Positions 1 through 7,090 of a stretch of DNA of 33,497 bases are shown here, piece after piece; the first letter of the stretch is position 1, and the number at the start of each line of letters is the position of its first letter. Origin of the DNA: an uncultured Xylophilus sp. (GTDB taxonomy: Bacteria; Pseudomonadota; Gammaproteobacteria; Burkholderiales; Burkholderiaceae_C); contig CAJYQL010000033.1 of assembly GCA_913776965.1 (NCBI GenBank), positions 1 through 33,497 on the forward strand. The letters run 5' to 3'. The position numbers and the translations under genes were made by a program. The notes below the pieces were generated by a model. That model did no database searches and was not told where the DNA came from. It saw nothing but the letters and a program-made list of their open reading frames with translations.

Positions 1-60
1 CCACAGCAGGACACACGAGGCCACCGCCGGCCGGGTCGCCCCGCGACGGATCGGCCCGGC

Positions 61-90
61 CGCACCGCACCGCACCGCACCGCACCGCAC
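61..90. repeat. CGCAC x6 pentanucleotide tandem repeat
   Basis: Six perfect head-to-tail CGCAC units, followed by a partial unit (CGCT). The array ends 45 bases before the thiL GTG start. A 5-bp unit can change copy number by slippage. Here it lies outside the coding sequence, so it could only affect promoter spacing or the leader. No clear promoter is visible around it, and no gene is recognisable in bases 1-60. Confidence 0.9.
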
Positions 91-135
91 CGCTATGCTC
101 CCGCGCTCTCTTCCACTCTCCTCAGGACCGCCGGC

Positions 136-1140
136 GTGGGCGAATTCGACCTCATCAACCGCTATTTCCACCGCCCCGCGCACGCCGCACCCGGCGTGCC
201 GCTCGGCATCGGCGACGACTGCGCGCTGCTGCAGCCCGCGCCCGGCCTGCAGCTGGCGGTGTCGTCCGACCTGCTGATCGAGGGCCGGCATTTCCTGTCC
301 ACCGTCGATCCGGCGCGGCTCGGCCACAAGGCGCTGGCGGTCAACCTGAGCGACCTGGCGGCCTGCGGCGCGCGGCCGCTCGCCTTCACGCTGGCGCTGG
401 CGCTGCCGGCGGTGGACGAGCCGTGGCTCGCCGGCTTCGCGTCGGGCCTGTTCGCGCTGGCCGACGCCCACGGCTGCACGCTGGCGGGCGGCGACACGAC
501 GCGCGGCCCGCTCGCGATCTGCATCACCGTCTTCGGCGAAGTGCCCCCCGGCCAAGCGCTGCTGCGCAGCGGCGCCCGGCCGGGCGACGACCTGTGGGTC
601 AGCGGCACCCTCGGCGACGCGCGGCTGGCGCTCGAGGTGTTCCGCGGCACGCTGTCCGTTCCGGCGCCGGTGTTCGACGCCGCGCGGCTGCGCATGGAAA
701 TGCCGAACCCGCGGGTGGCGCTGGGGCAGGCGCTGCGCGGCATCGCCACCAGTGCGGTCGACGTGAGCGACGGGCTGTTGGGCGACCTGGGGCATGTGCG
801 CCGGGCGTCAGGGGTGGGGATGACGGTGAAGGCCGAAGACGCTATCAGATTAATAGCTGCATGCGTAGGTGGGACGGGCGCAGAGGGCACTTTTCCGTCA
901 GAAATGCGTGAGTTGCCGGCAACGCGGCGGTTGGAGTTCGTATTAGCCGGCGGCGACGACTACGAGCTGGCGTTCACCGCGCCGCCGGAGCGCCGTTCGG
1001 CGGTCGAGGCCGCCGGACATGCGGCCGGCACCGCGGTGACGCGCATCGGGCGGATCGACTCGGAGCCGGGCGTGCGGGTGGTCGGCGCGGACGGCACGCC
1101 GGTGCCGGGCCGGTTCGCGTCGTTCGACCATTTCGGATGA
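136..1140 (+). CDS. thiL: thiamine-monophosphate kinase ThiL
   Basis: ThiL phosphorylates thiamine monophosphate to the active cofactor thiamine pyrophosphate in the cytoplasm, the last step of thiamine biosynthesis. The 334-residue protein has the PurM-like AIR synthase architecture. The N-terminus MGEFDLINRYF is typical. The nucleotide/Mg motifs GIGDDCALL (near residue 24) and LAGGDTTRGP (near 115) follow, then VDVSDGLLGDLGHV and AGGDDYELAF. The GTG start at 136 is chosen because translation begins exactly at the conserved N-terminus, with an AGGA eight bases upstream. The usual Burkholderiales neighbours pgpA and cinA are present but lie 13.7 kb downstream. The stretch between ASG and GGDDYE is 45 residues, against about 31 in E. 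coli ThiL as I recall it. The extra residues are encoded by an interspersed repeat (see 841-897). A decayed second copy of the 3' third lies at 11127-11543. Confidence 0.96.
   Translation: MGEFDLINRYFHRPAHAAPGVPLGIGDDCALLQPAPGLQLAVSSDLLIEGRHFLSTVDPARLGHKALAVNLSDLAACGARPLAFTLALALPAVDEPWLAGFASGLFALADAHGCTLAGGDTTRGPLAICITVFGEVPPGQALLRSGARPGDDLWVSGTLGDARLALEVFRGTLSVPAPVFDAARLRMEMPNPRVALGQALRGIATSAVDVSDGLLGDLGHVRRASGVGMTVKAEDAIRLIAACVGGTGAEGTFPSEMRELPATRRLEFVLAGGDDYELAFTAPPERRSAVEAAGHAAGTAVTRIGRIDSEPGVRVVGADGTPVPGRFASFDHFG
841..897. repeat. interspersed repeat captured in frame within thiL
   Basis: GCTAT-cagatta-ATAGC (841-857) is an inverted repeat with a 7-base loop. It is followed by TGCATGCGTAGG and a GGGCGCAG arm. 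The same arrangement recurs in non-coding DNA at 18555-18595 and 25569-25614, in the thiL remnant at 11280, and in degenerate form at 15420. Here it is read through without a stop and encodes roughly IRLIAACVGGTGAEGTF. The family resembles a short intergenic repeat that I recall as widespread in Comamonadaceae; that link is from memory and was not searched. Confidence 0.8.
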
Positions 1141-1183
1141 GTGGTCTGGCCCGATCACCCAGTGCGCTCGGAAGGTGGTCACC

Positions 1184-1205
1184 AGGTCCTGACAGGGCAG
1201 GACCT
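1184..1205. repeat. inverted repeat downstream of thiL
   Basis: AGGTCCTG (1184-1191) and CAGGACCT (1198-1205) form a perfect 8-bp stem around a 6-base loop, 43 bases after the thiL stop. No T-run follows, so a Rho-independent terminator is not well supported. The partly similar strings GGTCACCAGGTCCTGACAG and GGTCACCTGACAG also repeat here. This 120-base spacer is the left junction of the low-GC signalling block and may be debris from the rearrangement. Confidence 0.45.
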
Positions 1206-1264
1206 CGGTCACCTGACAGTACCGAACAGTGGCCGGAAAGTGAGCAAATCGATATCAATGATTG

Positions 1265-1293
1265 TTGACATCGTATTTTTTCAAAAATATCAT
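1265..1293 (+). promoter_or_regulatory. sigma70-type promoter of the MCP-GGDEF operon
   Basis: A perfect -35 hexamer TTGACA (1265-1270) and a -10 hexamer TATCAT (1288-1293, five of six matches) are separated by exactly 17 bases in an AT-rich spacer. Transcription would start near 1300, just upstream of a Shine-Dalgarno AGGAG at 1308-1312. The promoter lies inside the longest possible reading frame of the next gene, which argues for a downstream start codon. Confidence 0.75.
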
Positions 1294-1321
1294 TTGCATC
1301 ACTTCAACAGGAGTGAGTAAA

Positions 1322-2965
1322 TTGATAACCCACTTGTTCCGCCATTTGTCGGTCCGCACCAAACTCAACATTGCGTTCGGCACCCTGATCGCCCTGATGG
1401 TGGCCTTGGCCGCTTTTGCCTTGCTGGGCTTGCAGCAAGCCCACGCTACGTTCAGCAGCTACGTCCACGGGCTCGCTGCGCGGGCCACCGTCGCCGGACA
1501 TATACGCGATGCTGTCGACCGACGGGCTATCGCGGCGCGCAACCTCGTTTTCTTGTCGAACCCCGAAGACGTCGCCACTGAACGCAAGAAAGCACTGGAG
1601 GCATCGACTGACGTGGCGCAACAGATCGCGCGCCTGAGAAGCATGCTGGCAGAAGCACCCGACGCGACGAAGCGGGCCCACGCCCTTTTCGCCGATATCG
1701 AAAAGATTGAACAGGGTTATGCGCCAGTCGCGGCGGAGATAGTCGCCTTGGCGGCCGCCGGACGGCAAGCCGAGGCCCAGCAACATCTTCAGGAACGTTG
1801 CAGACCGCTCCTGGAAGCTTTGGTCGCTGCGACCGGCGAGTACGCTCGCTTCACAGAGGCGCGGGCTCAGCAACTTACCGACGAGGCCACCCAATCCCTT
1901 GCGCATCGGCGCGACACCGTGATCGGTCTTTGCGCATTGGCCCTTGCCGTGGCGGTGGCCGCTGCCTCCTGGATCACGCGCAATATCAGCCGGGGCCTCA
2001 CCAGCGCGGTGGACGTCGCGAACGCCATTGCGACCGGCGATCTTGCGCAGCCCATCGATATTCGGTCGGCCGATGAAATCGGTCGCCTGCTGGAGGCGCT
2101 TGGTCGCATGCAGGACTATCTGAACAGCACCGTGTTGACCGTGCGCTCGAACGCAGAGTCTGTCGCCACCGCAAGCGCCCAGATTGCGCAAGGCAACCAC
2201 GATTTGAGCCATCGCACCGAAGAACAGGCTTCTGCCTTGCAGCAAACGGCGGCGTCGATGGAGCAACTCAGCCACGCGGTGCGGCAGAACGCTGACAGCG
2301 CGCAAGAAGCGAACGCATTGGCGACGCAGACCAGCAATATTGCCAGCCGGTGCGGCATAGCCGTCGGCGACGTGGTGTCGAGCATGCAGCAGATTCAAGG
2401 CAGTGCGCACCGCATCAGCGACATCGTCAGCGTGATCGACAGTATCGCTTTTCAGACCAACATCCTGGCACTCAACGCCGCTGTGGAAGCGGCTCGCGCC
2501 GGCGAGCAAGGGCGGGGGTTCTCGGTGGTTGCCGCAGAGGTTCGCGTCCTTGCGAAGCGAAGTGCGGATGCCGCACGAGAAATCAAAACCCTCATCACCA
2601 GCAGCATGTCCGAGATCCAGCGCGGTGCCGCACTCTCGGATGGTGCCGGCGCCACGATGCAGGAGGTGGTTGCGGCGGTCGGCCGCGTGAGCACGCTGAT
2701 GGGAGAGATCAACGCCGCCTGCCAGGAGCAAAGTGCCGGCGTGGGCCAGATCGGCGCTGCTGTCAACCTGATGGACGGCGCGACCCAACGCAATGCTGCG
2801 TTGGTAGAGGAAAGTGCCGCAGCGGCCAGTAGTCTCCAGCACCAGGCCGAGCAGCTGCTCTCCGCAGTGGCGATCTTCACCTGCGAAAAGCCCAAGATGG
2901 TGCGGATGGCCAGTCTTGGGCGCGGTCCGGCCTACCAGAGCGGGCCACAGCTCGCCCTGACATGA
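1322..2965 (+). CDS. methyl-accepting chemotaxis protein
   Basis: This is a membrane chemoreceptor that would sense periplasmic ligands and control a CheA kinase. The TTG start at 1322 is preferred: AGGAG sits nine bases upstream, and the frame's first possible codon (1262) precedes the predicted transcription start. GTG at 1313 is an alternative. The 547-residue product has TM1 (about 12-35) and a helical periplasmic sensor domain (about 36-198, four-helix-bundle type). TM2 (about 200-219), a HAMP domain (about 220-272) and a signalling coiled coil follow. The hairpin tip near residue 375 contains [20 protein letters not shown] and [12 protein letters not shown]. No C-terminal NWETF-type pentapeptide is present, so no CheR/CheB tether is evident. 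Its stop overlaps the next start (ATGA), giving translational coupling to the GGDEF protein. No cheA or cheW lies in the window, so it must use a core encoded elsewhere or act on its partner directly. Confidence 0.92.
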   Translation: MITHLFRHLSVRTKLNIAFGTLIALMVALAAFALLGLQQAHATFSSYVHGLAARATVAGHIRDAVDRRAIAARNLVFLSNPEDVATERKKALEASTDVAQQIARLRSMLAEAPDATKRAHALFADIEKIEQGYAPVAAEIVALAAAGRQAEAQQHLQERCRPLLEALVAATGEYARFTEARAQQLTDEATQSLAHRRDTVIGLCALALAVAVAAASWITRNISRGLTSAVDVANAIATGDLAQPIDIRSADEIGRLLEALGRMQDYLNSTVLTVRSNAESVATASAQIAQGNHDLSHRTEEQASALQQTAASMEQLSHAVRQNADSAQEANALATQTSNIASRCGIAVGDVVSSMQQIQGSAHRISDIVSVIDSIAFQTNILALNAAVEAARAGEQGRGFSVVAAEVRVLAKRSADAAREIKTLITSSMSEIQRGAALSDGAGATMQEVVAAVGRVSTLMGEINAACQEQSAGVGQIGAAVNLMDGATQRNAALVEESAAAASSLQHQAEQLLSAVAIFTCEKPKMVRMASLGRGPAYQSGPQLALT

Positions 2966-4284
2966 ACGATGTCGCTCCCCACTTCGACGTACGGGCACCA
3001 AGTGCCTCCGATGACGCGCCAGCATCGCATGCCATCGCCACGACCCGATCCCACTTCGAGGCGATCATTGAGTCATCGGACGACGCGATCATCAGTAAAA
3101 CGGTCGAAGGTATCGTGACCAGCTGGAATCCCGCCGCCACACGAATGTTCGGCTACGCCGCCGAAGAGATGATCGGGCAATCCCTGCTGCAGATTTTTCC
3201 GTTGGACAGGGTTGCAGAAGAACAATCCATTCTGCAAAAGATCCTGGTGGGAACGAAGGTCCACCATTTCGAGACCGTCCGACGGCGCAAGGATGGATCA
3301 ACCATTCACGTGTCGGCGACCGTTTCCCCGATCAGAGACGCATCAGGCCGCATCGTCGGTGCGTCCTCCATCACCCGCGACATCACCGAGCGCCACGAGA
3401 GCGAATATCGATTGCGGATGGCGGCCAGCGTCTTCACACACGCATCGGAAGCAATCCTCATCACCGACGGCGCAGGGGTTGTGATGGAGGTCAACGATGC
3501 GTTCGAGGCGATCACCGGCCATGCGCGAATCGACGTCGTGGGCTGCTCTGCGCTGCAGCTGTTGGGCTCCGATGCGGCGAACGGCGATTACGCCGCGATC
3601 GTCGACCTGCTGCGTACGCAGGACCACGGCCGCGGCGAAATCCAGGGACGCCGCAAATGCGGCGGTCATTACGTAGCGCTGGTGACCGTGAACCGGGTGT
3701 CGTCGCCGAGCCATGGAACACAACATGTCGTGTTGATGACCGACATCACGGCCCTCCACAGTCAACAGAAGCTCTTGGAGCGACTTGCGCACGTCGACCC
3801 GCTGACGGGCCTGCCCAACAGACGTGTGCTCCTGGACCGTTTGCAGCAGGTCGTACGTCAGGCGGGCCGCCGCATGGGATGGTCTGCCGTGGTGTACCTC
3901 GATCTCGACGGCTTCAAAGCGGTGAACGACCGCCATGGCCATGCCGGCGGAGACGCCCTTCTTCTCACCCTTGCGCGACGGATGCAGGCTGTTGTGCGTG
4001 AAGGCGACACGCTTGCCCGATTGGGCGGTGACGAATTTGTTTTGCTGTTCACCGACCTCGATTCTCAGGATGTTCCGTCGGGCATTTTGGATCGACTGCT
4101 ACAGGCGTGCGGTGCCCCGGTCGAACTGAACGGGGGCTACGCACAGGTTTCAGCCAGCGTTGGCGTCGTCTTTTGCAACCCGGCCGATAGCGTGGACGCG
4201 GAAGCTCTGCTCAAGCGTGCCGATCAGGCGATGTACGAAGCCAAACAGGCCGGCCGGAACCGGATGAATGTCTGTGTGACCTGA
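2962..4284 (+). CDS. PAS-PAS-GGDEF diguanylate cyclase
   Basis: This 440-residue soluble protein is predicted to make cyclic di-GMP from two GTP. PAS1 spans about residues 30-145 ([22 protein letters not shown] through [10 protein letters not shown], in the usual PAS-PAC layout). PAS2 spans about 150-265 and contains [17 protein letters not shown]. The GGDEF domain (about 270-440) begins [16 protein letters not shown]. The catalytic loop [13 protein letters not shown] is intact (GGDEF at 355-359). An RxxD inhibitory site (R346-D349) sits five residues before it, so product feedback is expected. There are no membrane segments and no EAL domain. The ATG overlaps the chemoreceptor stop by four bases, so the two proteins are probably made together and may act as a sensor-output pair. 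Haem or flavin binding by the PAS domains cannot be judged from sequence. Confidence 0.93.
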   Translation: MNDVAPHFDVRAPSASDDAPASHAIATTRSHFEAIIESSDDAIISKTVEGIVTSWNPAATRMFGYAAEEMIGQSLLQIFPLDRVAEEQSILQKILVGTKVHHFETVRRRKDGSTIHVSATVSPIRDASGRIVGASSITRDITERHESEYRLRMAASVFTHASEAILITDGAGVVMEVNDAFEAITGHARIDVVGCSALQLLGSDAANGDYAAIVDLLRTQDHGRGEIQGRRKCGGHYVALVTVNRVSSPSHGTQHVVLMTDITALHSQQKLLERLAHVDPLTGLPNRRVLLDRLQQVVRQAGRRMGWSAVVYLDLDGFKAVNDRHGHAGGDALLLTLARRMQAVVREGDTLARLGGDEFVLLFTDLDSQDVPSGILDRLLQACGAPVELNGGYAQVSASVGVVFCNPADSVDAEALLKRADQAMYEAKQAGRNRMNVCVT

Positions 4285-4337
4285 ACGCTATTGCAGACCG
4301 CCGCGATCCGCATCCGCCACGCTAATGGCACTCGGCC

Positions 4338-5048
4338 TTACACGGCCTCGGCCAACAGGATCGGCCGCAACATATGCCACCAACGAAGCGCCTCCTCCAC
4401 GCGGCCCGAAGCAGCGCTTCGGTCGAGCAGGCGTGCCGTGGCGGCATGCTGTTCGTACCCAAGCAAAGTCAGCACTGTTTTGAGGCTATGGGCGAGCCGC
4501 CGAAGCTCAGCCATGTCCTTCTGCTCGCTGGCTTCGTCGCCAAGGCGAACGTCCTCCAGAAACTGGTGGCGACAACTGCGTTCGAATTCCGCGTACAACT
4601 CCGCTTTGCCACCGAAGAATGAAGCGGTGGCGTCGCCGGAGCGTGCCGTCTCGGCCTGACGAGAGACTTCGCTTTTGAGCGCCCGATCGTTGACGCCCTC
4701 TGCGACGCACGTACGCAACTGTGCCAGCGCAACCGGCTTCTCCAGTATTCGCCAAACCCCTGCTTTCTCCAGGCGCCCCCGCACATCCGGCGTAACCCCC
4801 GCACTGAATACCGCGACGCGGCATCGCTGCGACAGCGCGAGCCATTCGACCAATGGCAAAGCGGATCCATCGGCCAACGAAAGGTCGGTCACTGCCAGGG
4901 AAAAGACAGCTCCGCTCGCCAACGCCGACAGCACGGCCGCCACGGAGTCGCAATGCACCAACTCGATGTCAGCGTCATCCAGCGCCATGGTGACAAAACG
5001 GCGAACCGACGCATCGTCCTCCAGCAGCAGCACACGCTTCAACGACAT
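4338..5048 (-). CDS. response regulator with C-terminal Hpt domain (REC-Hpt)
   Basis: This 236-residue phosphorelay intermediate has a receiver followed by a histidine phosphotransfer domain. The receiver (about 3-115) has acidic residues E10, D11 and D12, phospho-acceptor D55 (AVTDLSL), switch residue S82 and K104 (LEKP). The Hpt region (about 145-235) has H187 in LAHSLKTVLTLLG, matching the Hpt signature HxLK. The start at 5048 is chosen because MSLKRVLLLEDD is where the receiver begins, one base after the stop of the upstream gene (TGA-c-ATG); an upstream ATG at 5111 would overlap that gene. The gene converges on the GGDEF gene with 53 bases between them. With no DNA-binding domain, it most likely passes phosphoryl groups between a kinase and another receiver, plausibly HTH-REC. 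Confidence 0.88.
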   Translation of the reverse strand: MSLKRVLLLEDDASVRRFVTMALDDADIELVHCDSVAAVLSALASGAVFSLAVTDLSLADGSALPLVEWLALSQRCRVAVFSAGVTPDVRGRLEKAGVWRILEKPVALAQLRTCVAEGVNDRALKSEVSRQAETARSGDATASFFGGKAELYAEFERSCRHQFLEDVRLGDEASEQKDMAELRRLAHSLKTVLTLLGYEQHAATARLLDRSAASGRVEEALRWWHMLRPILLAEAV

Positions 5049-5049
5049 G

Positions 5050-5727
5050 TCAGTTCGCGGGCGTCCGTCCACGTTTGGAAAAAGCTTCTGCCAAAAGAAC
5101 CGGCAACTCATGTGCCAACCGCGACTTGTGAACGATCGGAATACCGTCCAGCGCGAATTGATACGGGCTTCGCTCTTCTTCTTCCAATGACGTGACGACG
5201 ATCAAATCACTTCCGCTGAACTGCGGGCTGGTCCGCAGCCCTGCAATCAACGTGGCCCCATCGATACCTGGCAGCAGCAGATCAACCAGCAATACGTCGG
5301 GCTGGAGGCTTCCATACATGGCGAGGCCCGAGATGCCGTCGGATGCCACGTGCAGTTCCACCCCGGGCAGCGTATGTTTGACGACAAGAGACACGAGATT
5401 CTGAAAATGAGCGGAATCTTCGATCAGCAACACACGGCCGGTTGACGTCCCGTGTGCGGGGCTTTTGGGTACTGCAGCAGGGGCAGCAACGTGCTCGCTC
5501 TCTGGGGTAAGCGTGGACACAAGCTCCGGCTTTCGACCATGGCCTTTCTGCCATTCCATGACGGAAGCCCGGGAAATTCGCCGGTGTCCACCCGGGGTTC
5601 GCCACGCCTTCAATTCGCCCCGGTCCACCATGAGTTGCACCGACCGTACCGCTAGCCCCAGCGCACGCGCCACCTCCAGCGTGCTGAGAGTTTCGTCGCC
5701 TTCGCTCAGAAATTGCATTTCGATCAT
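5050..5727 (-). CDS. HTH (excisionase/MerR-like)-receiver fusion regulator
   Basis: This 225-residue protein has an inverted domain order: DNA-binding first, receiver last. Residues about 13-60 are a helix-turn-helix of the excisionase/MerR type: TLSTLEVARALGLAVRSVQ, then the wing RTPGGHRRI (43-51). A Pro/Ala-rich linker (about 66-96) leads to a receiver (about 97-222) with E103 and D104, phospho-acceptor D149 (LLVDLLLPGIDG) and a lysine in VHKSRL. The start at 5727 is used; the reading frame runs much further upstream, but that part is antisense to the REC and HD-GYP genes. ATG at 5718 is an alternative. It is translationally linked to REC-Hpt (one-base gap) and divergent from the REC gene at 5842. 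It probably acts as the transcriptional output of the local phosphorelay and may bind the shared intergenic region; both points are inference. Confidence 0.87.
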   Translation of the reverse strand: MIEMQFLSEGDETLSTLEVARALGLAVRSVQLMVDRGELKAWRTPGGHRRISRASVMEWQKGHGRKPELVSTLTPESEHVAAPAAVPKSPAHGTSTGRVLLIEDSAHFQNLVSLVVKHTLPGVELHVASDGISGLAMYGSLQPDVLLVDLLLPGIDGATLIAGLRTSPQFSGSDLIVVTSLEEEERSPYQFALDGIPIVHKSRLAHELPVLLAEAFSKRGRTPAN

Positions 5728-5789
5728 TTTTTCATTGTAGGGTTTCGGGCAAGCGCCTGCTGTGCGTGACGCGACACCCTCCAAATTAG

Positions 5790-5818
5790 TTGCAAACGCT
5801 CGAATTGATACATATGAT
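5790..5818 (+). promoter_or_regulatory. sigma70-type promoter of the REC / HD-GYP operon
   Basis: TTGCAA (5790-5795) and TATGAT (5813-5818, five of six matches) are separated by 17 bases, with transcription expected near 5825 and a leader of under 20 bases before ATG 5842. The 114-base region between the divergent HTH-REC and REC genes must hold promoters for both directions. On the other strand only an isolated TACAAT close to the HTH-REC start is seen. Confidence 0.65.
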
Positions 5819-5841
5819 AAAGCCTTTGTCACGACGCAAAC

Positions 5842-6216
5842 ATGGCTAAAAAAATACTTCTCGTGGAAGACCAGCCGGACATTCGCCGATTGATCCGCAT
5901 GACGCTGGAGTTCGAGAACTACGACATCACCGAAGCTGCTACGGCAGCCGAGGGGGCGCAGCTGTTCACCGACCTGCAGCCTGATTTGCTGCTGCTTGAC
6001 GTCATGACGCCTGGCGGGATGGACGGACTGGAGTTGTGCAGAAAAGTCCGCAGTCACCACGACGACCTCTACCGGCCGGCCATCGTCATGCTGACAGCTC
6101 GGGGGCAACAGCAGGATATCGATGCGGGCATTGCCGTCGGCGCCGATGCATATCTCGTCAAGCCTTTCAGCCCTTTGCAGTTGCTCGATACGGTGAGCGG
6201 CATGCTCGCGACGTGA
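5842..6216 (+). CDS. stand-alone CheY-like response regulator
   Basis: This 124-residue single-domain receiver has all the usual residues: E9 and D10 (LVEDQPDIRR), phospho-acceptor D53 (LLLLDVMTPGG), a threonine in MLTARG and a lysine in YLVKPFSP. It has no output domain, so it must signal by protein contact. It is the first gene of a probable operon with the HD-GYP gene 54 bases downstream, and the two together resemble a split REC-HD-GYP regulator. I infer that the phosphorylated receiver controls the phosphodiesterase or relays phosphate to REC-Hpt. The ATG is used without a strong Shine-Dalgarno; the upstream sequence is short because the promoter sits at 5790-5818. Confidence 0.92.
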   Translation: MAKKILLVEDQPDIRRLIRMTLEFENYDITEAATAAEGAQLFTDLQPDLLLLDVMTPGGMDGLELCRKVRSHHDDLYRPAIVMLTARGQQQDIDAGIAVGADAYLVKPFSPLQLLDTVSGMLAT

Positions 6217-6270
6217 CGACAGTGAGTCCCAGACCTGTGCATCGTTGCAATTGAAAGGAGCTTCACCGAC

Positions 6271-6999
6271 ATGAGCCACTATGCTCCCGGCGCCATGCAT
6301 CAAATGGAACGCATGGTCCAGGATTTGAAGCAGCTCTATCACGAGCGCAACGCGGCATTGGAAGAGGTATCGCGTGCACACCATGAGGCGTTGTTGAGAC
6401 TCAGCCTGGCCGCCGAGTATCGGGACGACGATACCGGCGTGCATATCGTGCGCATCGGATTTCTTGCAGAAGCCGTAGCCTTGTGTCTTGGGCAATCTGC
6501 CGAATTCGCTAAAAACTTGCGTCTTGCCGCGCCGATGCACGACGTGGGGAAAATCGCAACTCCTGATGCTGTACTGAAGAAGCCCGGACCTCTAGACGCG
6601 TCGGAACGCGCGGTGATGAATACACACCCGGCGAACGGAGCTGCCATCCTAGGCCGTTCGCGTATCCCACTTTTTCAAATGGCTGCGGAGATTGCTCTCA
6701 CACATCACGAGCGCTGGGATGGTCGAGGGTATCCCAGCGGCCTGATGGGCACTGACATTCCGCTATCAGGCCGCATCGTATCCGTCGTCGACTTCTTCGA
6801 CGCCCTCACGATGGACCGCGTCTACCGTCCGGCATATCCCGTAGACACAGCAATCGCCATGTTGCACGACGAACGTGCCAAGGCTTTCGATCCTTCAGTG
6901 GTTGATGCGTTCATGGACCATTCTCAGATGTTGGTGGATTTGCACCGCCACATCACGGAAAACGATGCAACGTTCGAACAGCTCATCGAGGGGTTGTGA
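6271..6999 (+). CDS. HD-GYP domain cyclic di-GMP phosphodiesterase
   Basis: This 242-residue soluble protein is predicted to hydrolyse cyclic di-GMP. An N-terminal helical segment (about 10-45, charged and coiled-coil-like) leads into the HD-GYP core. The metal-binding HD pair is H90-D91 (MHDVGKIATPDAVLKKPGPL). Further ligands lie in NTHP (about 117-120) and in HHERWDGRGYPSGL, which contains the full GYP signature (153-155). SVVDFFDALTMDRVYRPAY is the expected C-terminal motif. The ATG has an AGGAG a little over ten bases upstream. It pairs with the lone receiver upstream, and its activity opposes the GGDEF protein in the same block. As all diagnostic residues are present it should be catalytically competent, although HD-GYP proteins can also act on other cyclic dinucleotides. 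Confidence 0.93.
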   Translation: MSHYAPGAMHQMERMVQDLKQLYHERNAALEEVSRAHHEALLRLSLAAEYRDDDTGVHIVRIGFLAEAVALCLGQSAEFAKNLRLAAPMHDVGKIATPDAVLKKPGPLDASERAVMNTHPANGAAILGRSRIPLFQMAAEIALTHHERWDGRGYPSGLMGTDIPLSGRIVSVVDFFDALTMDRVYRPAYPVDTAIAMLHDERAKAFDPSVVDAFMDHSQMLVDLHRHITENDATFEQLIEGL

Positions 7000-7090
7000 C
7001 GTCGCACGAACGCCATGACTTACGTCCCCTGCGCCTTTTCTATCCCCTCGGAAGAAGAGCGCATGTTCCGTCTTGTTTTTTGCATATGAC

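Noticed and set aside
1-135. Thiamine pyrophosphate riboswitch before thiL
   Set aside because: No THI-box-like conserved segments are visible; the leader is short and occupied by the CGCAC array.
1141-1264. Insertion-sequence end or transposase remnant at the left junction
   Set aside because: There is one short inverted repeat and some partial direct repeats, but no transposase-like translation and no matching copy at the right junction.
1304-3025. Long minus-strand frame opposite the MCP gene
   Set aside because: No family motifs. It mirrors the codon structure of an obvious chemoreceptor on the other strand, as expected in GC-rich DNA.
5728-6540. N-terminal extension of HTH-REC into the REC and HD-GYP genes
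   Set aside because: The extension is antisense to two well-supported genes; the HTH domain begins just after ATG 5727.
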